A stretch of DNA of 64,000 nucleotides from Rhodospirillaceae bacterium (GTDB lineage: Bacteria; Pseudomonadota; Alphaproteobacteria; TMED109), in assembly GCA_902615805.1 (NCBI GenBank), contig CACMQH010000001.1, positions 299,788 to 363,787 on the forward strand. The letters run 5' to 3'. The translations under genes were made by a program, and so were the position numbers. Under the pieces are notes generated by a model. The model saw nothing but the letters and a program-made list of their open reading frames with translations, was not told the DNA's origin and searched no databases. Shown here one piece after another: positions 53,612 to 62,793 of this stretch (positions are counted from its first letter, which is position 1; each line of letters starts with the position of its first letter).

Positions 53612-54358
53612 ATGGAAAATATACAAATTTTTATATACTCAATTATTCAAGGAATAACAGAGTTTCTTCCAGTATCTAGCTCTGCTCATTTATATTTTAT
53701 ACAATATATATACAACTGGGAAGATAATGCACTATTACTTGCAATAGGTGCTCATTTGGGTACTTTTCTTGCTGTAATAGCATTTAATAGAAAATTATTT
53801 ATTAATTTTAAAGAAAATCATTTGCTCCCGTTTGCAATAATAGCAAGCCTTCCAGTAATATTTACGGGAGGATTAATAGGATTATTAGGATATGATAGTT
53901 TTAAATCTAATCTCTATATAATTGCTTTCGCATGTATAATAGGTGGTGTTTTACTGGAATTATCAGATAACAAAAAAAAAAATAAAAATGAAATAACTTT
54001 AAGGGATAGTATAATTGCAGGTGTGTTTCAAATATTAGCTTTAATTCCTGGTATGAGTCGTTCAGGAACAGTTATAACTGCTATGCGCTTTTTAGGCATT
54101 AATAGAAAGTTAAGTATTACTTTTTCCCTTTTAACTGGTATTCCTGTATTATTAGCAGCATGTGTTTTTGGTATTTATAAGATTGCAAACTTATCTAACT
54201 TAAATTTTATAAAACTTTCCATCATAGTTATAATTTCATTTTTTTCAGCTATAACAACTATACATTTTTTTTACAAATGGATAGAAAAATTTTCTTTCAG
54301 AATATTCAGCATTTATAGAGTGCTACTAGGAATCTTAATTTTATTATATTTAATTTAA
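53612..54358 (+). CDS. uppP: Undecaprenyl-diphosphatase
   Basis: A 248-residue inner membrane enzyme recycling the lipid carrier for peptidoglycan and other glycans. The two family motifs are GITEFLPVSSSAHL near 15-28 and PGMSRSGTVITAMRFLG near 145-161. Its stop overlaps the convergent NDUFA9-like gene by 4 bases. It is slightly shorter than the usual 265-275 residues. The start is preceded by a run of A bases. Confidence 0.95.
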   Translation: MENIQIFIYSIIQGITEFLPVSSSAHLYFIQYIYNWEDNALLLAIGAHLGTFLAVIAFNRKLFINFKENHLLPFAIIASLPVIFTGGLIGLLGYDSFKSNLYIIAFACIIGGVLLELSDNKKKNKNEITLRDSIIAGVFQILALIPGMSRSGTVITAMRFLGINRKLSITFSLLTGIPVLLAACVFGIYKIANLSNLNFIKLSIIVIISFFSAITTIHFFYKWIEKFSFRIFSIYRVLLGILILLYLI

Positions 54359-55284
54359 TGCCCACCATTCTTTTTGTAGAATTTGAGTTGCTTTTTTGCA
54401 GCTATAAAAAAAGGATTACACTCATATTTTAAAAATTTTTTATAACAGTTTTTTTTATTCACAATGTTATCTGTTTTTAACATTTCTACCTGGTCTCTAG
54501 TGATCAATTTAACTGGTAATCTCTCTAGAAAAAATGCAAGCTTGCTGGCTAAATTAAAAGGTAAATTTATAAAGTATCTCTTTAATTTTAATTCATTTAA
54601 TAAAAAAATTAATATTTCTTTAAAACTAAGAATGTCTGGTCCTCCTACCTCTATAATTTGCCCATTCTTAAATTTCTTATTTATGCTACCAATTATAATT
54701 TGAACTAAATCTGATACTAGAATTGGTTGGAACTTAGTTCTTCCACCACCAATCAAAGGTAAAAATGGAGAAAACTTTGCATAATTTGCAAAAAAATTTA
54801 AAAAATTATCTTCATATCCAAAAACTATAGAAGGTCTTATTATTATTGAATTTTGAACCTTTTTTATATTCTTCTCTGCTTTAAGTTTAGTAATAGCGTA
54901 TTTAGATGTTTTATTTTTATCAACCCCTATAGCAGAAATATGAATTACTTTTTGAATATTATGTTTTTTACAAGATTTCATTATGCTTTCAGATCCTTTA
55001 ATATGGGCTGCATTAAAACTATTCTTCTTTTTATCTTCTAAAACACCAACTAAATTTATTACGCAGAATGATCCTTCTATAACTTTGTCTAATTTTTTTG
55101 CATCACATACATTACAACTTATAAGAGAAAACTGGCCTAATTTAGCAGATGGATAAAAGTTTTTTTTGGCAATAGGTTTTCTAGAAATTACTTTAACATA
55201 ATATCCTAGTTCTAGCAGTTTATCTATTAAATAGTTACCTATAAAACCACTACCACCTATAACACTGATTATTTTTTTTTCCAT
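54355..55284 (-). CDS. Complex I NDUFA9-like atypical SDR
   Basis: A 309-residue NAD(P)-binding protein. SVIGGSGFIGNYLIDKLLELGYYVKVISRKP is the N-terminal Rossmann turn. INLVGVLED and HISAIGVDKNKTSKYAITKLKAE match the NDUFA9/NAD-dependent epimerase group found next to uppP in alphaproteobacteria. It is probably not a sugar epimerase. A role in respiratory complex I assembly or quinone metabolism is known for eukaryotic relatives only. Confidence 0.85.
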   Translation of the reverse strand: MEKKIISVIGGSGFIGNYLIDKLLELGYYVKVISRKPIAKKNFYPSAKLGQFSLISCNVCDAKKLDKVIEGSFCVINLVGVLEDKKKNSFNAAHIKGSESIMKSCKKHNIQKVIHISAIGVDKNKTSKYAITKLKAEKNIKKVQNSIIIRPSIVFGYEDNFLNFFANYAKFSPFLPLIGGGRTKFQPILVSDLVQIIIGSINKKFKNGQIIEVGGPDILSFKEILIFLLNELKLKRYFINLPFNLASKLAFFLERLPVKLITRDQVEMLKTDNIVNKKNCYKKFLKYECNPFFIAAKKQLKFYKKNGGH

Positions 55285-55366
55285 ATTACAATATAGTATA
55301 TTTTTAGCTATGATAATGTTATTATTTTTAACATAAAAAATTTAAAATCTATAATATATTTTAATT

Positions 55367-55981
55367 ATGAACTATCTGTATCAAGGAGATATTCCAAAAA
55401 ATATAAAATTTGCTGATAGTATAGCAATAGATACAGAAGCTATGGGGCTTAAAAACTCAAGAGATAGATTATGCTTAGTGCAAATTTCTTCAGGAGATAA
55501 TACCTCTCACTTAATACAGGTTGGAGCTGAGTTTGGCTATTCTGCACCAAACTTAAAATCACTCTTAAAAGACAATTCTATTCAAAAAATTTTTCATTTT
55601 GCAAGATTTGATTTGGCAATTATTAAAAAATATTTGGGAATATTACCTACTAATATTTATTGTACCAAAATTGCTTCTAAATTAGCTAGAACTTATACCG
55701 ACAAACATGGACTAAGAGAACTTTGTAAAGAGTTATTAAATATAGAAATTTCTAAACAACAACAAAGTAGCTATTGGGGAGGAACCAAACTTTCAAAAAA
55801 CCAAATCAAATATGCTTCTAATGATGTTTTATACCTACATCAAATAAAAAAAGAATTGAATATAATATTAAAAAGAGAAAAAAGATTTCATCTTCTTTCT
55901 CCCATACTAAAGTTTATGCCTACTAGAGTAAAATTGGATCTTCAAGGTTGGGATAACTTAGATATATTTTCACACTCATAA
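55367..55981 (+). CDS. rnd: Ribonuclease D, exonuclease-domain only
   Basis: A 204-residue DEDDy 3'-5' exonuclease. Catalytic residues are D22 and E24 in AIDTEAMGL, D82 in FARFDLAI, and Y149/D153 in YASNDVLYL. The HRDC domains of the E. coli enzyme (about 375 residues) are absent, as is normal for short alphaproteobacterial versions. It lies 2 bases before kdsD in the LPS gene run. Confidence 0.92.
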   Translation: MNYLYQGDIPKNIKFADSIAIDTEAMGLKNSRDRLCLVQISSGDNTSHLIQVGAEFGYSAPNLKSLLKDNSIQKIFHFARFDLAIIKKYLGILPTNIYCTKIASKLARTYTDKHGLRELCKELLNIEISKQQQSSYWGGTKLSKNQIKYASNDVLYLHQIKKELNIILKREKRFHLLSPILKFMPTRVKLDLQGWDNLDIFSHS

Positions 55982-55983
55982 TA

Positions 55984-56937
55984 ATGTTTTTAAAAATTTC
56001 AAAAAATATCATAGAGGAAGAAGCTAAAGCCTTGTTCTTACTATCAAAGTCATTAGATACAAATTACAACAAAGTTCTTAGTTTGATTTCTAAAGCTAAA
56101 GGAAATATTATTTTGTCTGGTGTTGGAAAATCTGGTCATATAGCTAGAAAAATTGCCTCGACATTAACCTCTACTGGAACGCCTTCTTATTTTATTCATC
56201 CAACTGAAGCAAGTCACGGAGACTTAGGTTTAATTAACAAAAAAGATATTTTATTTTTATTGTCTAAATCTGGTAAATCAAAAGAATTATTAGATCTACT
56301 AAACTTTGCAAATAATAATAATAATAAATCAATACTTATATCCAGCAATCAAAAAAGTAAACTGGCACAAATTAGTTCGTATAATTTAATAATTCCAAAT
56401 ATAAAAGAAGTGGGTAAAAATAATATTGCTCCAACAACTTCAACAACTATGATGTTAGCGCTGGGAGATGCCATTGCCTTATCAATATCAGAATACAAAA
56501 ATTTTTCTAAAGAAATGTTCGGAACATTTCATCCTGGAGGGAATATTGGAGCAAAATTTATAAAAGTTAAAGACATAATGCACAGAAAAAGCAATATCCC
56601 TTTGACATCTGAAAATGCTAATATGAAAGACGTAATTGTTAAAATTACAAATAAAAACTTTGGATGTATTGGAATATTAAACGCATCAAAATCTTTAGTT
56701 GGTATAATTACGGATGGCGATCTAAGAAGGCATATGAAAGATAATATGCTGCAGAAAAAAGCTAAAGACGTGATGAGTAAAAACCCTAAGGTAATAACAG
56801 AAAATACTTTTGTATCAGATGCTTTAAAGATCATTAATGATTATAAAATAACTTCTTTGTTTATTATGAAAGATTTAAAAAATAAAAAACCTTCTGGTAT
56901 AATTCACCTTCATGATTGTTTAAGATTGAAAAACTAA
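55984..56937 (+). CDS. kdsD: Arabinose-5-phosphate isomerase (KpsF/GutQ type)
   Basis: Makes arabinose-5-phosphate, the first step to KDO for lipopolysaccharide. The 317-residue protein has a SIS domain (VGKSGHIARKIASTLTSTGTPSYFIHPTEASHGDLG near 48-83) followed by two CBS domains (about 198-317). It starts the kdsD-lptC-lptA-lptB block. The stop shares bases with the lptC ATG. Confidence 0.95.
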   Translation: MFLKISKNIIEEEAKALFLLSKSLDTNYNKVLSLISKAKGNIILSGVGKSGHIARKIASTLTSTGTPSYFIHPTEASHGDLGLINKKDILFLLSKSGKSKELLDLLNFANNNNNKSILISSNQKSKLAQISSYNLIIPNIKEVGKNNIAPTTSTTMMLALGDAIALSISEYKNFSKEMFGTFHPGGNIGAKFIKVKDIMHRKSNIPLTSENANMKDVIVKITNKNFGCIGILNASKSLVGIITDGDLRRHMKDNMLQKKAKDVMSKNPKVITENTFVSDALKIINDYKITSLFIMKDLKNKKPSGIIHLHDCLRLKN

Positions 56938-57542
56938 TGTTTTTAAAAAACTATTTACCTAGATCTGAAAAAAATGAAACTAAAATTAGTCTAAAGTATT
57001 TAAAGTTTGCTCTTATGTTTTTATTTTTCTTCACAATATTTATAACCTTTATATTTTCAATCGAAGATAAAAATAAAATGGTGTTAAGCAAAAATAATAA
57101 TAAAAATAATTTAAATCAAAATACTCTTACTTTAGAGAATGCAAAACTCATAGGAAATGATAGAAACAATAAACCTTATGTAATAACTGCAAAATCTTCA
57201 TTTAAAAATAGTTTGGACGAAAATTTATTACACCTAAACTCTGTAGAAGCTGATATGACGCTAAATAGTAATAATTGGATGTCAATTAATACAAATCATG
57301 CCATTTTTAATATTTTTGAGAAAACTATAGAGGCCTCAGAAAAAGTTTTTATATTTTATGATGATGGAACAAAACTAGAAAGCTCTGGACTTAATTACAA
57401 TGTTGCTAATGGTATTGGTTTTAGTAATAGTGGAGTAAAGATGTTTGGGAAGTGGGGCATCATAGAAGCAAATTCATTTTCTTTTGATACAAGTGATCAT
57501 ATGATAAAATTTTACAATAAACCAAAATTAATTTTAAATTAA
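56937..57542 (+). CDS. lptC: LPS export protein LptC
   Basis: A bitopic inner membrane protein of the Lpt bridge with 201 residues. The ATG at 56937 overlaps the kdsD stop (TAATG) and is preferred over a TTG at 56916. One membrane helix (FALMFLFFFTIFITFIFSI) is followed by a periplasmic beta-jellyroll (LTLENAKLIGNDRNNKPYVITAKSS to the C-terminus). The family is poorly conserved, so position between kdsD and lptA is part of the evidence. Confidence 0.88.
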   Translation: MFLKNYLPRSEKNETKISLKYLKFALMFLFFFTIFITFIFSIEDKNKMVLSKNNNKNNLNQNTLTLENAKLIGNDRNNKPYVITAKSSFKNSLDENLLHLNSVEADMTLNSNNWMSINTNHAIFNIFEKTIEASEKVFIFYDDGTKLESSGLNYNVANGIGFSNSGVKMFGKWGIIEANSFSFDTSDHMIKFYNKPKLILN

Positions 57543-57544
57543 AT

Positions 57545-58003
57545 ATGAAAAAAATTAGCATAGTATTATTATTTTTTTTATTATACTTAAAGGCTTATGC
57601 TGAGCCTAGAAAACCAATAGAGATACTAGCTGATAGTATGGAATGGAACAAGCAACTTGGGCAAGCTATTGCCACAGGAAATGCTAGAGCTATTCAAGGT
57701 CAGACTACTATAAAAGCAAATAAAATAATTGCTGTATTAAGTGAAGATAATAGTCAACAAATCAAGGAATTACAAGCTATTGGAAAAGTAGTGTTTTTAA
57801 AAGATAAACAAATAGCCACTGGTAATAAAGCTATTTATTACATTAATCAAGACAAAGTCATAATTATAGGCAATGTCGAACTAAAAAGAGATGATAATAT
57901 AATTAAAGGAGAAAAATTAATTATTGATTTTCTTACAGGTTTGAGCAAAATGGAAGCTTCTAATACAAATCAAAAAGTTAGAATGAAATATATTACTGAA
58001 TAA
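57545..58003 (+). CDS. lptA: LPS periplasmic bridge protein LptA
   Basis: A 152-residue periplasmic protein with a signal peptide ending LKAYA. The OstA/jellyroll domain is recognisable from IEILADSMEWNKQLGQAIATGNARAIQG and KGEKLIIDFLTG. It bridges LptC and LptD. It is 2 bases from both lptC and lptB, in the standard order. Confidence 0.92.
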   Translation: MKKISIVLLFFLLYLKAYAEPRKPIEILADSMEWNKQLGQAIATGNARAIQGQTTIKANKIIAVLSEDNSQQIKELQAIGKVVFLKDKQIATGNKAIYYINQDKVIIIGNVELKRDDNIIKGEKLIIDFLTGLSKMEASNTNQKVRMKYITE

Positions 58004-58005
58004 TT

Positions 58006-58773
58006 ATGATAAAAACTAATTTAAAAAATAGACCTAAAATTGTTGTCTCTAACAACGGTTTATACTTAAAGAAACTAGGTAAAATTATCAAAAATAGAAG
58101 AATTCTTAGAGATATTACTCTAAAAGTTAATAAAGGCGAAATAGTAGGACTTCTTGGTCCTAATGGTGCTGGTAAAACTACATGTTTTTATATTATTATG
58201 GGTCTATTATCAGCTGATTACGGATCAATACATTTAAATGGAAATGATATTACAGATTTACCAGTTTATATGAGGTCAAAAAATGGTTTAGGTTATTTAC
58301 CTCAAGAATCTTCTATATTTCGAGGAATGACTGTTGAACAAAATATAAAATCAGTTTTGCAGATAGTTGAAAAAGAAAGTGAAAAAATCGAGTTAATGTT
58401 AGATGACCTTTTAGCTGAGTTTTCTATAAGTCATTTAAGAAAGGCCTCAGCAATTACTCTATCTGGGGGAGAAAGAAGAAGAGTTGAAATTGCTAGAGCT
58501 TTAGCTAGCCAACCATCTTTTCTTTTATTAGATGAGCCTTTAGCAGGAATAGATCCTATTTCAATTTCTGAAGTTAGTGAGCTTGTAAGCCAAGTTAAGG
58601 AAAAAAATGTTGGAGTTTTAGTAACTGATCATAATGTAAGAGACACGCTTAATATAGTTGAAAGAGCCTACATTATTCACAATGGGGAGATTATGAAAAC
58701 AGGTACACCTAAAGAAATTGCACAAGATAGAAATGTTAAACAAGTGTATTTAGGTTCAAAATTTAAATTTTAA
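58006..58773 (+). CDS. lptB: LPS export ABC ATPase LptB
   Basis: A 255-residue cytosolic ATPase. Walker A is GPNGAGKTT at 51-59, the Q-loop lies in YLPQESSIFRGMTVEQNI, the signature LSGGERRRVEIARAL near 153, and LLLDEPLAGIDP is Walker B. A 20-residue basic N-terminal extension is present compared with E. coli LptB. It is followed 3 bases later by the PtsN-like gene. Confidence 0.96.
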   Translation: MIKTNLKNRPKIVVSNNGLYLKKLGKIIKNRRILRDITLKVNKGEIVGLLGPNGAGKTTCFYIIMGLLSADYGSIHLNGNDITDLPVYMRSKNGLGYLPQESSIFRGMTVEQNIKSVLQIVEKESEKIELMLDDLLAEFSISHLRKASAITLSGGERRRVEIARALASQPSFLLLDEPLAGIDPISISEVSELVSQVKEKNVGVLVTDHNVRDTLNIVERAYIIHNGEIMKTGTPKEIAQDRNVKQVYLGSKFKF

Positions 58774-58776
58774 AAA

Positions 58777-59277
58777 ATGAATACTACTCTTTTAAAAAAA
58801 AATATAAGTAATATAATTTTGAGTAAATCAAATTCTGATATAAATTTTTTCACAACAAAAAAATCATTTTTAGATAAAAATTTTTCCTCTTTAAATGATG
58901 TGTTTTTAGAAATAAATAAAATTAGCGAACAAGAGTATGGAATTAAAAATAAAGAACTACATTTGACTTCAAAAATAAGTGATAAGAATAATTTAATTCC
59001 CTTTGATAATGGCATTCTCTTAATAAATAGCTTTTTTACAAAACTTAAAAAAAATTGCTTAATTTTTTTTAGACTGGAAAAACCAATCCTATTTAATAAT
59101 AAATCTATAGATATTATTTTTACACTTTTAACTCCTAACAATTTTAAAACGTCTCACAAATTACAAATTTTAGCAAAACTAACTAGAATACTACAAGGCT
59201 CTAATATCAGAAAAGAAATTAAAGGTATAAAGAAACCCGAGGACGTGTTAGCTCTTCTATTATTAACATCATCATAA
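58777..59277 (+). CDS. PtsN-like (EIIA-Ntr) protein without the phosphorylation histidine
   Basis: A 166-residue protein with the overall pattern of EIIA-Ntr: an early EQEYGIKN in place of ERE, then the pair IPFDNGIL, the strand IDIIFTLLTPNN, HKLQILAKLTRIL and a C-terminal KKPEDVLALLL helix. The conserved motif GIGxGxAIPH is replaced by residues 67-76 ending IPF, so the phosphoacceptor histidine is Phe76. The lptB-rpoN-hpf-ptsN order is known in proteobacteria; here rpoN and hpf are missing. The frame is intact, and it is probably a non-phosphorylatable relic or repurposed regulator. Confidence 0.7.
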   Translation: MNTTLLKKNISNIILSKSNSDINFFTTKKSFLDKNFSSLNDVFLEINKISEQEYGIKNKELHLTSKISDKNNLIPFDNGILLINSFFTKLKKNCLIFFRLEKPILFNNKSIDIIFTLLTPNNFKTSHKLQILAKLTRILQGSNIRKEIKGIKKPEDVLALLLLTSS

Positions 59278-59294
59278 ATCAATAAGGAAACAGT

Positions 59295-60584
59295 ATGAAC
59301 AAAAATGACTTTAAAGTAGCTGATTTAAGTTTAGCAGAATGGGGAAGAAAAGAAATTACATTAGCTGAAAAAGAAATGCCCGGACTTATGTCTTTGAGAA
59401 AAGAGTATAAAGATACCAAACCTTTACAAGGAGCTAATATAATAGGATGCTTGCATATGACTATACAGACAGCTGTTTTAATTGAAACACTCATATTGCT
59501 TGGAGCGAATGTAAGATGGTCCTCGTGTAATATTTTTTCTACTCAAGATCATGCAGCAGCTGCTATTGCTAAAAAAAATATTCCTGTTTTTGCTTGGAAA
59601 GAAGAAACAGAAGAGGAGTTTTGGTGGTGTATAGAAAAAACAATTATTGCTGAAGGATGGCAGCCTAACCTTATTTTAGATGATGGCGGAGATCTTACAA
59701 AATTAATGCATGAAAAGTTTTCCTATATGCTTAAGAATGTAAAAGGAATTAGTGAAGAAACAACTACAGGAGTCCATAGATTATATGAAATGCAAGAAAG
59801 TAAAACTTTAAAAGTACCAGCTATTAATGTAAATGACTCCGTAACAAAATCAAAATTTGATAACTTATATGGTTGCAGAGAAAGCTTAGTAGACTCAATC
59901 AGAAGAGCAACTGATGTTATGTTATCTGGTAAAGTTGCTCTAGTTGCCGGGTATGGTGATGTTGGAAAAGGTTCTGCAGCAAGCCTGAGAAGTGCTGGCG
60001 CTAGAGTTATGATAAGTGAAGTAGATCCTATATGTGCACTACAAGCCTCTATGGAAGGATATGATGTTGTAAATATTGATGAAATTGCAAATATACCTGA
60101 TATATTTGTTACGGCCACTGGAAATATAGATGTGATTACACTTGAGCATATGAGAAAAATGAAAGATCAAGCTATAGTATGCAATATAGGACATTTTGAT
60201 TCTGAAATACAAATTAATCAGCTAAATAATATGCAATGGGATGAAATCAAGCCTCAAGTAGATCAAGTTACTTTTCCTGACGGAAAAAAAATTATTGTTT
60301 TAGCGAAAGGAAGATTAGTTAACCTAGGGTGTGCTACAGGTCACCCTTCATTTGTTATGAGTGCATCATTTACAAATCAAGTATTAGCTCAGATAGAACT
60401 ACATAAAAATTATAGTCACTACTCTAATGAAGTTTATACCTTGCCTAAACACTTAGATGAAAAAGTTGCAATGCTTCATTTAAATAAAGTAGGGGCAAAA
60501 TTGTCAAAACTTTCTGATAAACAAGCAGAATATATAGGAGTTAATAAAAACGGCCCCTTTAAAAATGAAAAATATAGGTATTAA
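59295..60584 (+). CDS. ahcY: Adenosylhomocysteinase
   Basis: Hydrolyses S-adenosylhomocysteine to adenosine and homocysteine; NAD-dependent. The 429-residue enzyme has [28 protein letters not shown], the NAD site [17 protein letters not shown] and the terminal [12 protein letters not shown]. It lacks the insertion of about 40 residues common in proteobacterial AhcY near the DDGGD motif, making it closer in length to the compact animal form. A Shine-Dalgarno AAGGAA is present. Confidence 0.96.
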   Translation: MNKNDFKVADLSLAEWGRKEITLAEKEMPGLMSLRKEYKDTKPLQGANIIGCLHMTIQTAVLIETLILLGANVRWSSCNIFSTQDHAAAAIAKKNIPVFAWKEETEEEFWWCIEKTIIAEGWQPNLILDDGGDLTKLMHEKFSYMLKNVKGISEETTTGVHRLYEMQESKTLKVPAINVNDSVTKSKFDNLYGCRESLVDSIRRATDVMLSGKVALVAGYGDVGKGSAASLRSAGARVMISEVDPICALQASMEGYDVVNIDEIANIPDIFVTATGNIDVITLEHMRKMKDQAIVCNIGHFDSEIQINQLNNMQWDEIKPQVDQVTFPDGKKIIVLAKGRLVNLGCATGHPSFVMSASFTNQVLAQIELHKNYSHYSNEVYTLPKHLDEKVAMLHLNKVGAKLSKLSDKQAEYIGVNKNGPFKNEKYRY

Positions 60585-60598
60585 ATTTTTCTTTTAGA

Positions 60599-61066
60599 AT
60601 GTTTATTAATAACTTCAATATTCAGGAAGAAAATAAAACTAAAATTATAGCTGAAGAAATTTCAAAAATTTGTAAAAAAGGTGATGTTTTAGCAATCTCA
60701 GGAAGTATGGGTGTTGGAAAGACTACTTTTATTAAGTATTTTATTCAAAAAATTACAAAAGCTAAAAGTGTACCTAGTCCTTCTTATAATATAATTCTGC
60801 CCTATGAGTCAAAGTATTCTACTATTTTTCATATGGATGCATGGAGATTGAAAAATCATAATGAAGCCTTATCACTTGGAATTACTGAAATGTTTGATGA
60901 TGCAATTTTTCTAATAGAATGGGCCGAAAAAATTAAAGTAATACTTCCTACTGATTGTTTAAAATTATTAATAAAAAATATAAAAAATAAAAAATGTATA
61001 GAAATAGAGGGGAATGAAGTATGGAACAAGAGATTTAAAAATATTAAAAACTATGAAAAGCATTAA
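60599..61066 (+). CDS. tsaE: tRNA t6A biosynthesis ATPase TsaE
   Basis: A 155-residue ATPase needed for threonylcarbamoyladenosine at position 37 of tRNA. Walker A is SGSMGVGKTTF at 34-44. SPSYNIILPYE and FHMDAWRLKNHNEALSLGI are diagnostic. The following kinase gene begins inside its last codons. The other t6A genes are not in the window. Confidence 0.94.
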   Translation: MFINNFNIQEENKTKIIAEEISKICKKGDVLAISGSMGVGKTTFIKYFIQKITKAKSVPSPSYNIILPYESKYSTIFHMDAWRLKNHNEALSLGITEMFDDAIFLIEWAEKIKVILPTDCLKLLIKNIKNKKCIEIEGNEVWNKRFKNIKNYEKH

Positions 61067-62015
61067 TCATTTAAAAAATATTAGAATTTTTTGCAATAAT
61101 AATAGTATAAACTTCAAATCATTAAAACTATTAAAAAATGATGCCTCAAAAAGAAGGTATTATAGATTTACTAATAATAGTAAAGAATTCTTATTAATGG
61201 ATAGCTCTTTAGAAAAAGATTCTCTTATAAGATTTATTAAAATATCAAAATGGCTAAAATCCAATCATCTTTCTTCTCCTGAAATTTATATTAAAGATGA
61301 AAAGAATGGTATTTTGATAATAGAAGATTTTGGAAACACTAAGTACAGTATCTTATGTAAAAAAGAAAAGGAGAAAAAAAAACTCCTTTATAGAAAGGCA
61401 ATAAATCTACTTATTCTATTGTCTAAAAAGAAAAAACCAAATTTCATAAAAGACTATGATCAACGTATTCTTAAAGGTGAATTAGATTTATATATCAAGT
61501 GGGAATTAAATATTAAAAAAAATACAAAAGCATTTAAAAGCTGGAATAGCATATGGGATAGATTATTAAGCAATATAAGCTATAAAAAAACAGCTGTTGT
61601 GTTACGTGATTTTCATGTAGACAATATTTTTTATTTAAAAGATAGAAATAAGTTAGAAAAAATCGGCCTGATAGATTTTCAAGATAGCTTAATAGGTCAC
61701 CCTGCATATGACTTAGTATCACTACTACAAGATGTTAGAGTTTTTTTATCAATAAAAGAGCAAGCTAATTTTTACAATTACTATAAAAAGAATGCAAAAA
61801 TTAATCAAAATGAATTTAAATATGCTTATTTAGTTTTGGGGACACAAAGGCTATTTAAAATAATTGGAATTTTTAAAAAGCTTGCTATTAAACAAAGGAA
61901 AATTGATTATTTAAGATATTTACCTAGAACAAAACAACTCATTAAATATAACTTAAAAGACCCTATATTTAATGAATTAAAAATGTGGTTAAAAATAAAT
62001 AGTAAAAATGAATAA
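61053..62015 (+). CDS. amgK: Sugar kinase of the APH fold, AmgK-like
   Basis: A 320-residue aminoglycoside-phosphotransferase-fold kinase. The catalytic loop is LRDFHVDNI (HxDxxN type) and the metal aspartate lies in GLIDFQDSLIGHPAYDL. In the order tsaE-amgK-murU such proteins phosphorylate N-acetylmuramate or GlcNAc at C1 for peptidoglycan recycling. ATG 61053 overlaps tsaE by 14 bases. An in-frame ATG at 61014 would overlap by 53 bases and is less likely. Confidence 0.86.
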   Translation: MKSINHLKNIRIFCNNNSINFKSLKLLKNDASKRRYYRFTNNSKEFLLMDSSLEKDSLIRFIKISKWLKSNHLSSPEIYIKDEKNGILIIEDFGNTKYSILCKKEKEKKKLLYRKAINLLILLSKKKKPNFIKDYDQRILKGELDLYIKWELNIKKNTKAFKSWNSIWDRLLSNISYKKTAVVLRDFHVDNIFYLKDRNKLEKIGLIDFQDSLIGHPAYDLVSLLQDVRVFLSIKEQANFYNYYKKNAKINQNEFKYAYLVLGTQRLFKIIGIFKKLAIKQRKIDYLRYLPRTKQLIKYNLKDPIFNELKMWLKINSKNE

Positions 62016-62793
62016 ATTAGAAAAAAAAAATAACGTTAATACTATGATTTTATGTGCTGGAAGGGGACAAAGAATGCGCTATAAAACTAAGTACATCGCT
62101 AAACCTTTAATTAAAATACTAAACCAACCTATACTGAAAACAAATTTAAATTATTTATCCAGCATAGGCATAAAAAACTGTATAATTAACAACAGTTATA
62201 ATTATTTAACTATTCAAAAGTTTATTAGAAACTACTCTTATAAACATACTACACCGAAAATGTATTCCTCATTTGAAAAAGAAAGGCTAGAAACAGGTGG
62301 CGGCGTAAAAAAAGCACTTCCTATATTTAATAAGAAGAAAATGCTTATAATAAATGGTGACTCTTTATTATTAAGAAAACCTAATTTATGTCCTGTAAAA
62401 AAACTTTTTCAAAACTTTAATAGCAGCCATATGAGTATACTTTTGTTGCTTGCACCTATTAATAAAACAATAGGTTATTATGGCGGAGGAGACTTTATAG
62501 TTAAATCAAATGGCATTGCTTCTAGAATTGAAAGAAAAAAAAGTAATACTAGTAATAAAAGCTTTGTCTTCACTGGGTGGCAAATAATAAACAAAGAAAT
62601 TTTTAACAATATTAATAAAGATAATTTTTCTTTAAATTTACTTTACAATAAAGCACAAAATCAAAACAGTCTTTTTGCTATTACATTAGAAGGATATTTC
62701 TTGCACGTAAGCACCCCTAAATCTATTATACAAATAGAAAGGTTTTTAAATGTAAATAAAAAATATTTAAATGAAAAAAATTATATTTTATGA
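62008..62793 (+). CDS. murU: Nucleotidyltransferase, MurU-like
   Basis: A 261-residue sugar-1-phosphate uridylyltransferase. MILCAGRGQRMRYKTKYIAKPLIKI at 13-37 is the nucleotide motif, and INGDSLLL holds a metal aspartate. Paired with the AmgK-like kinase it should make UDP-MurNAc, bypassing de novo synthesis. It overlaps the kinase by 8 bases and the following sbcB by 23. Confidence 0.88.
   Translation: MNKLEKKNNVNTMILCAGRGQRMRYKTKYIAKPLIKILNQPILKTNLNYLSSIGIKNCIINNSYNYLTIQKFIRNYSYKHTTPKMYSSFEKERLETGGGVKKALPIFNKKKMLIINGDSLLLRKPNLCPVKKLFQNFNSSHMSILLLLAPINKTIGYYGGGDFIVKSNGIASRIERKKSNTSNKSFVFTGWQIINKEIFNNINKDNFSLNLLYNKAQNQNSLFAITLEGYFLHVSTPKSIIQIERFLNVNKKYLNEKNYIL

Noticed and set aside
59723..60118. 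A 131-codon frame antisense to ahcY
   Set aside because: It mirrors codon bias of the real gene and shows no family features.
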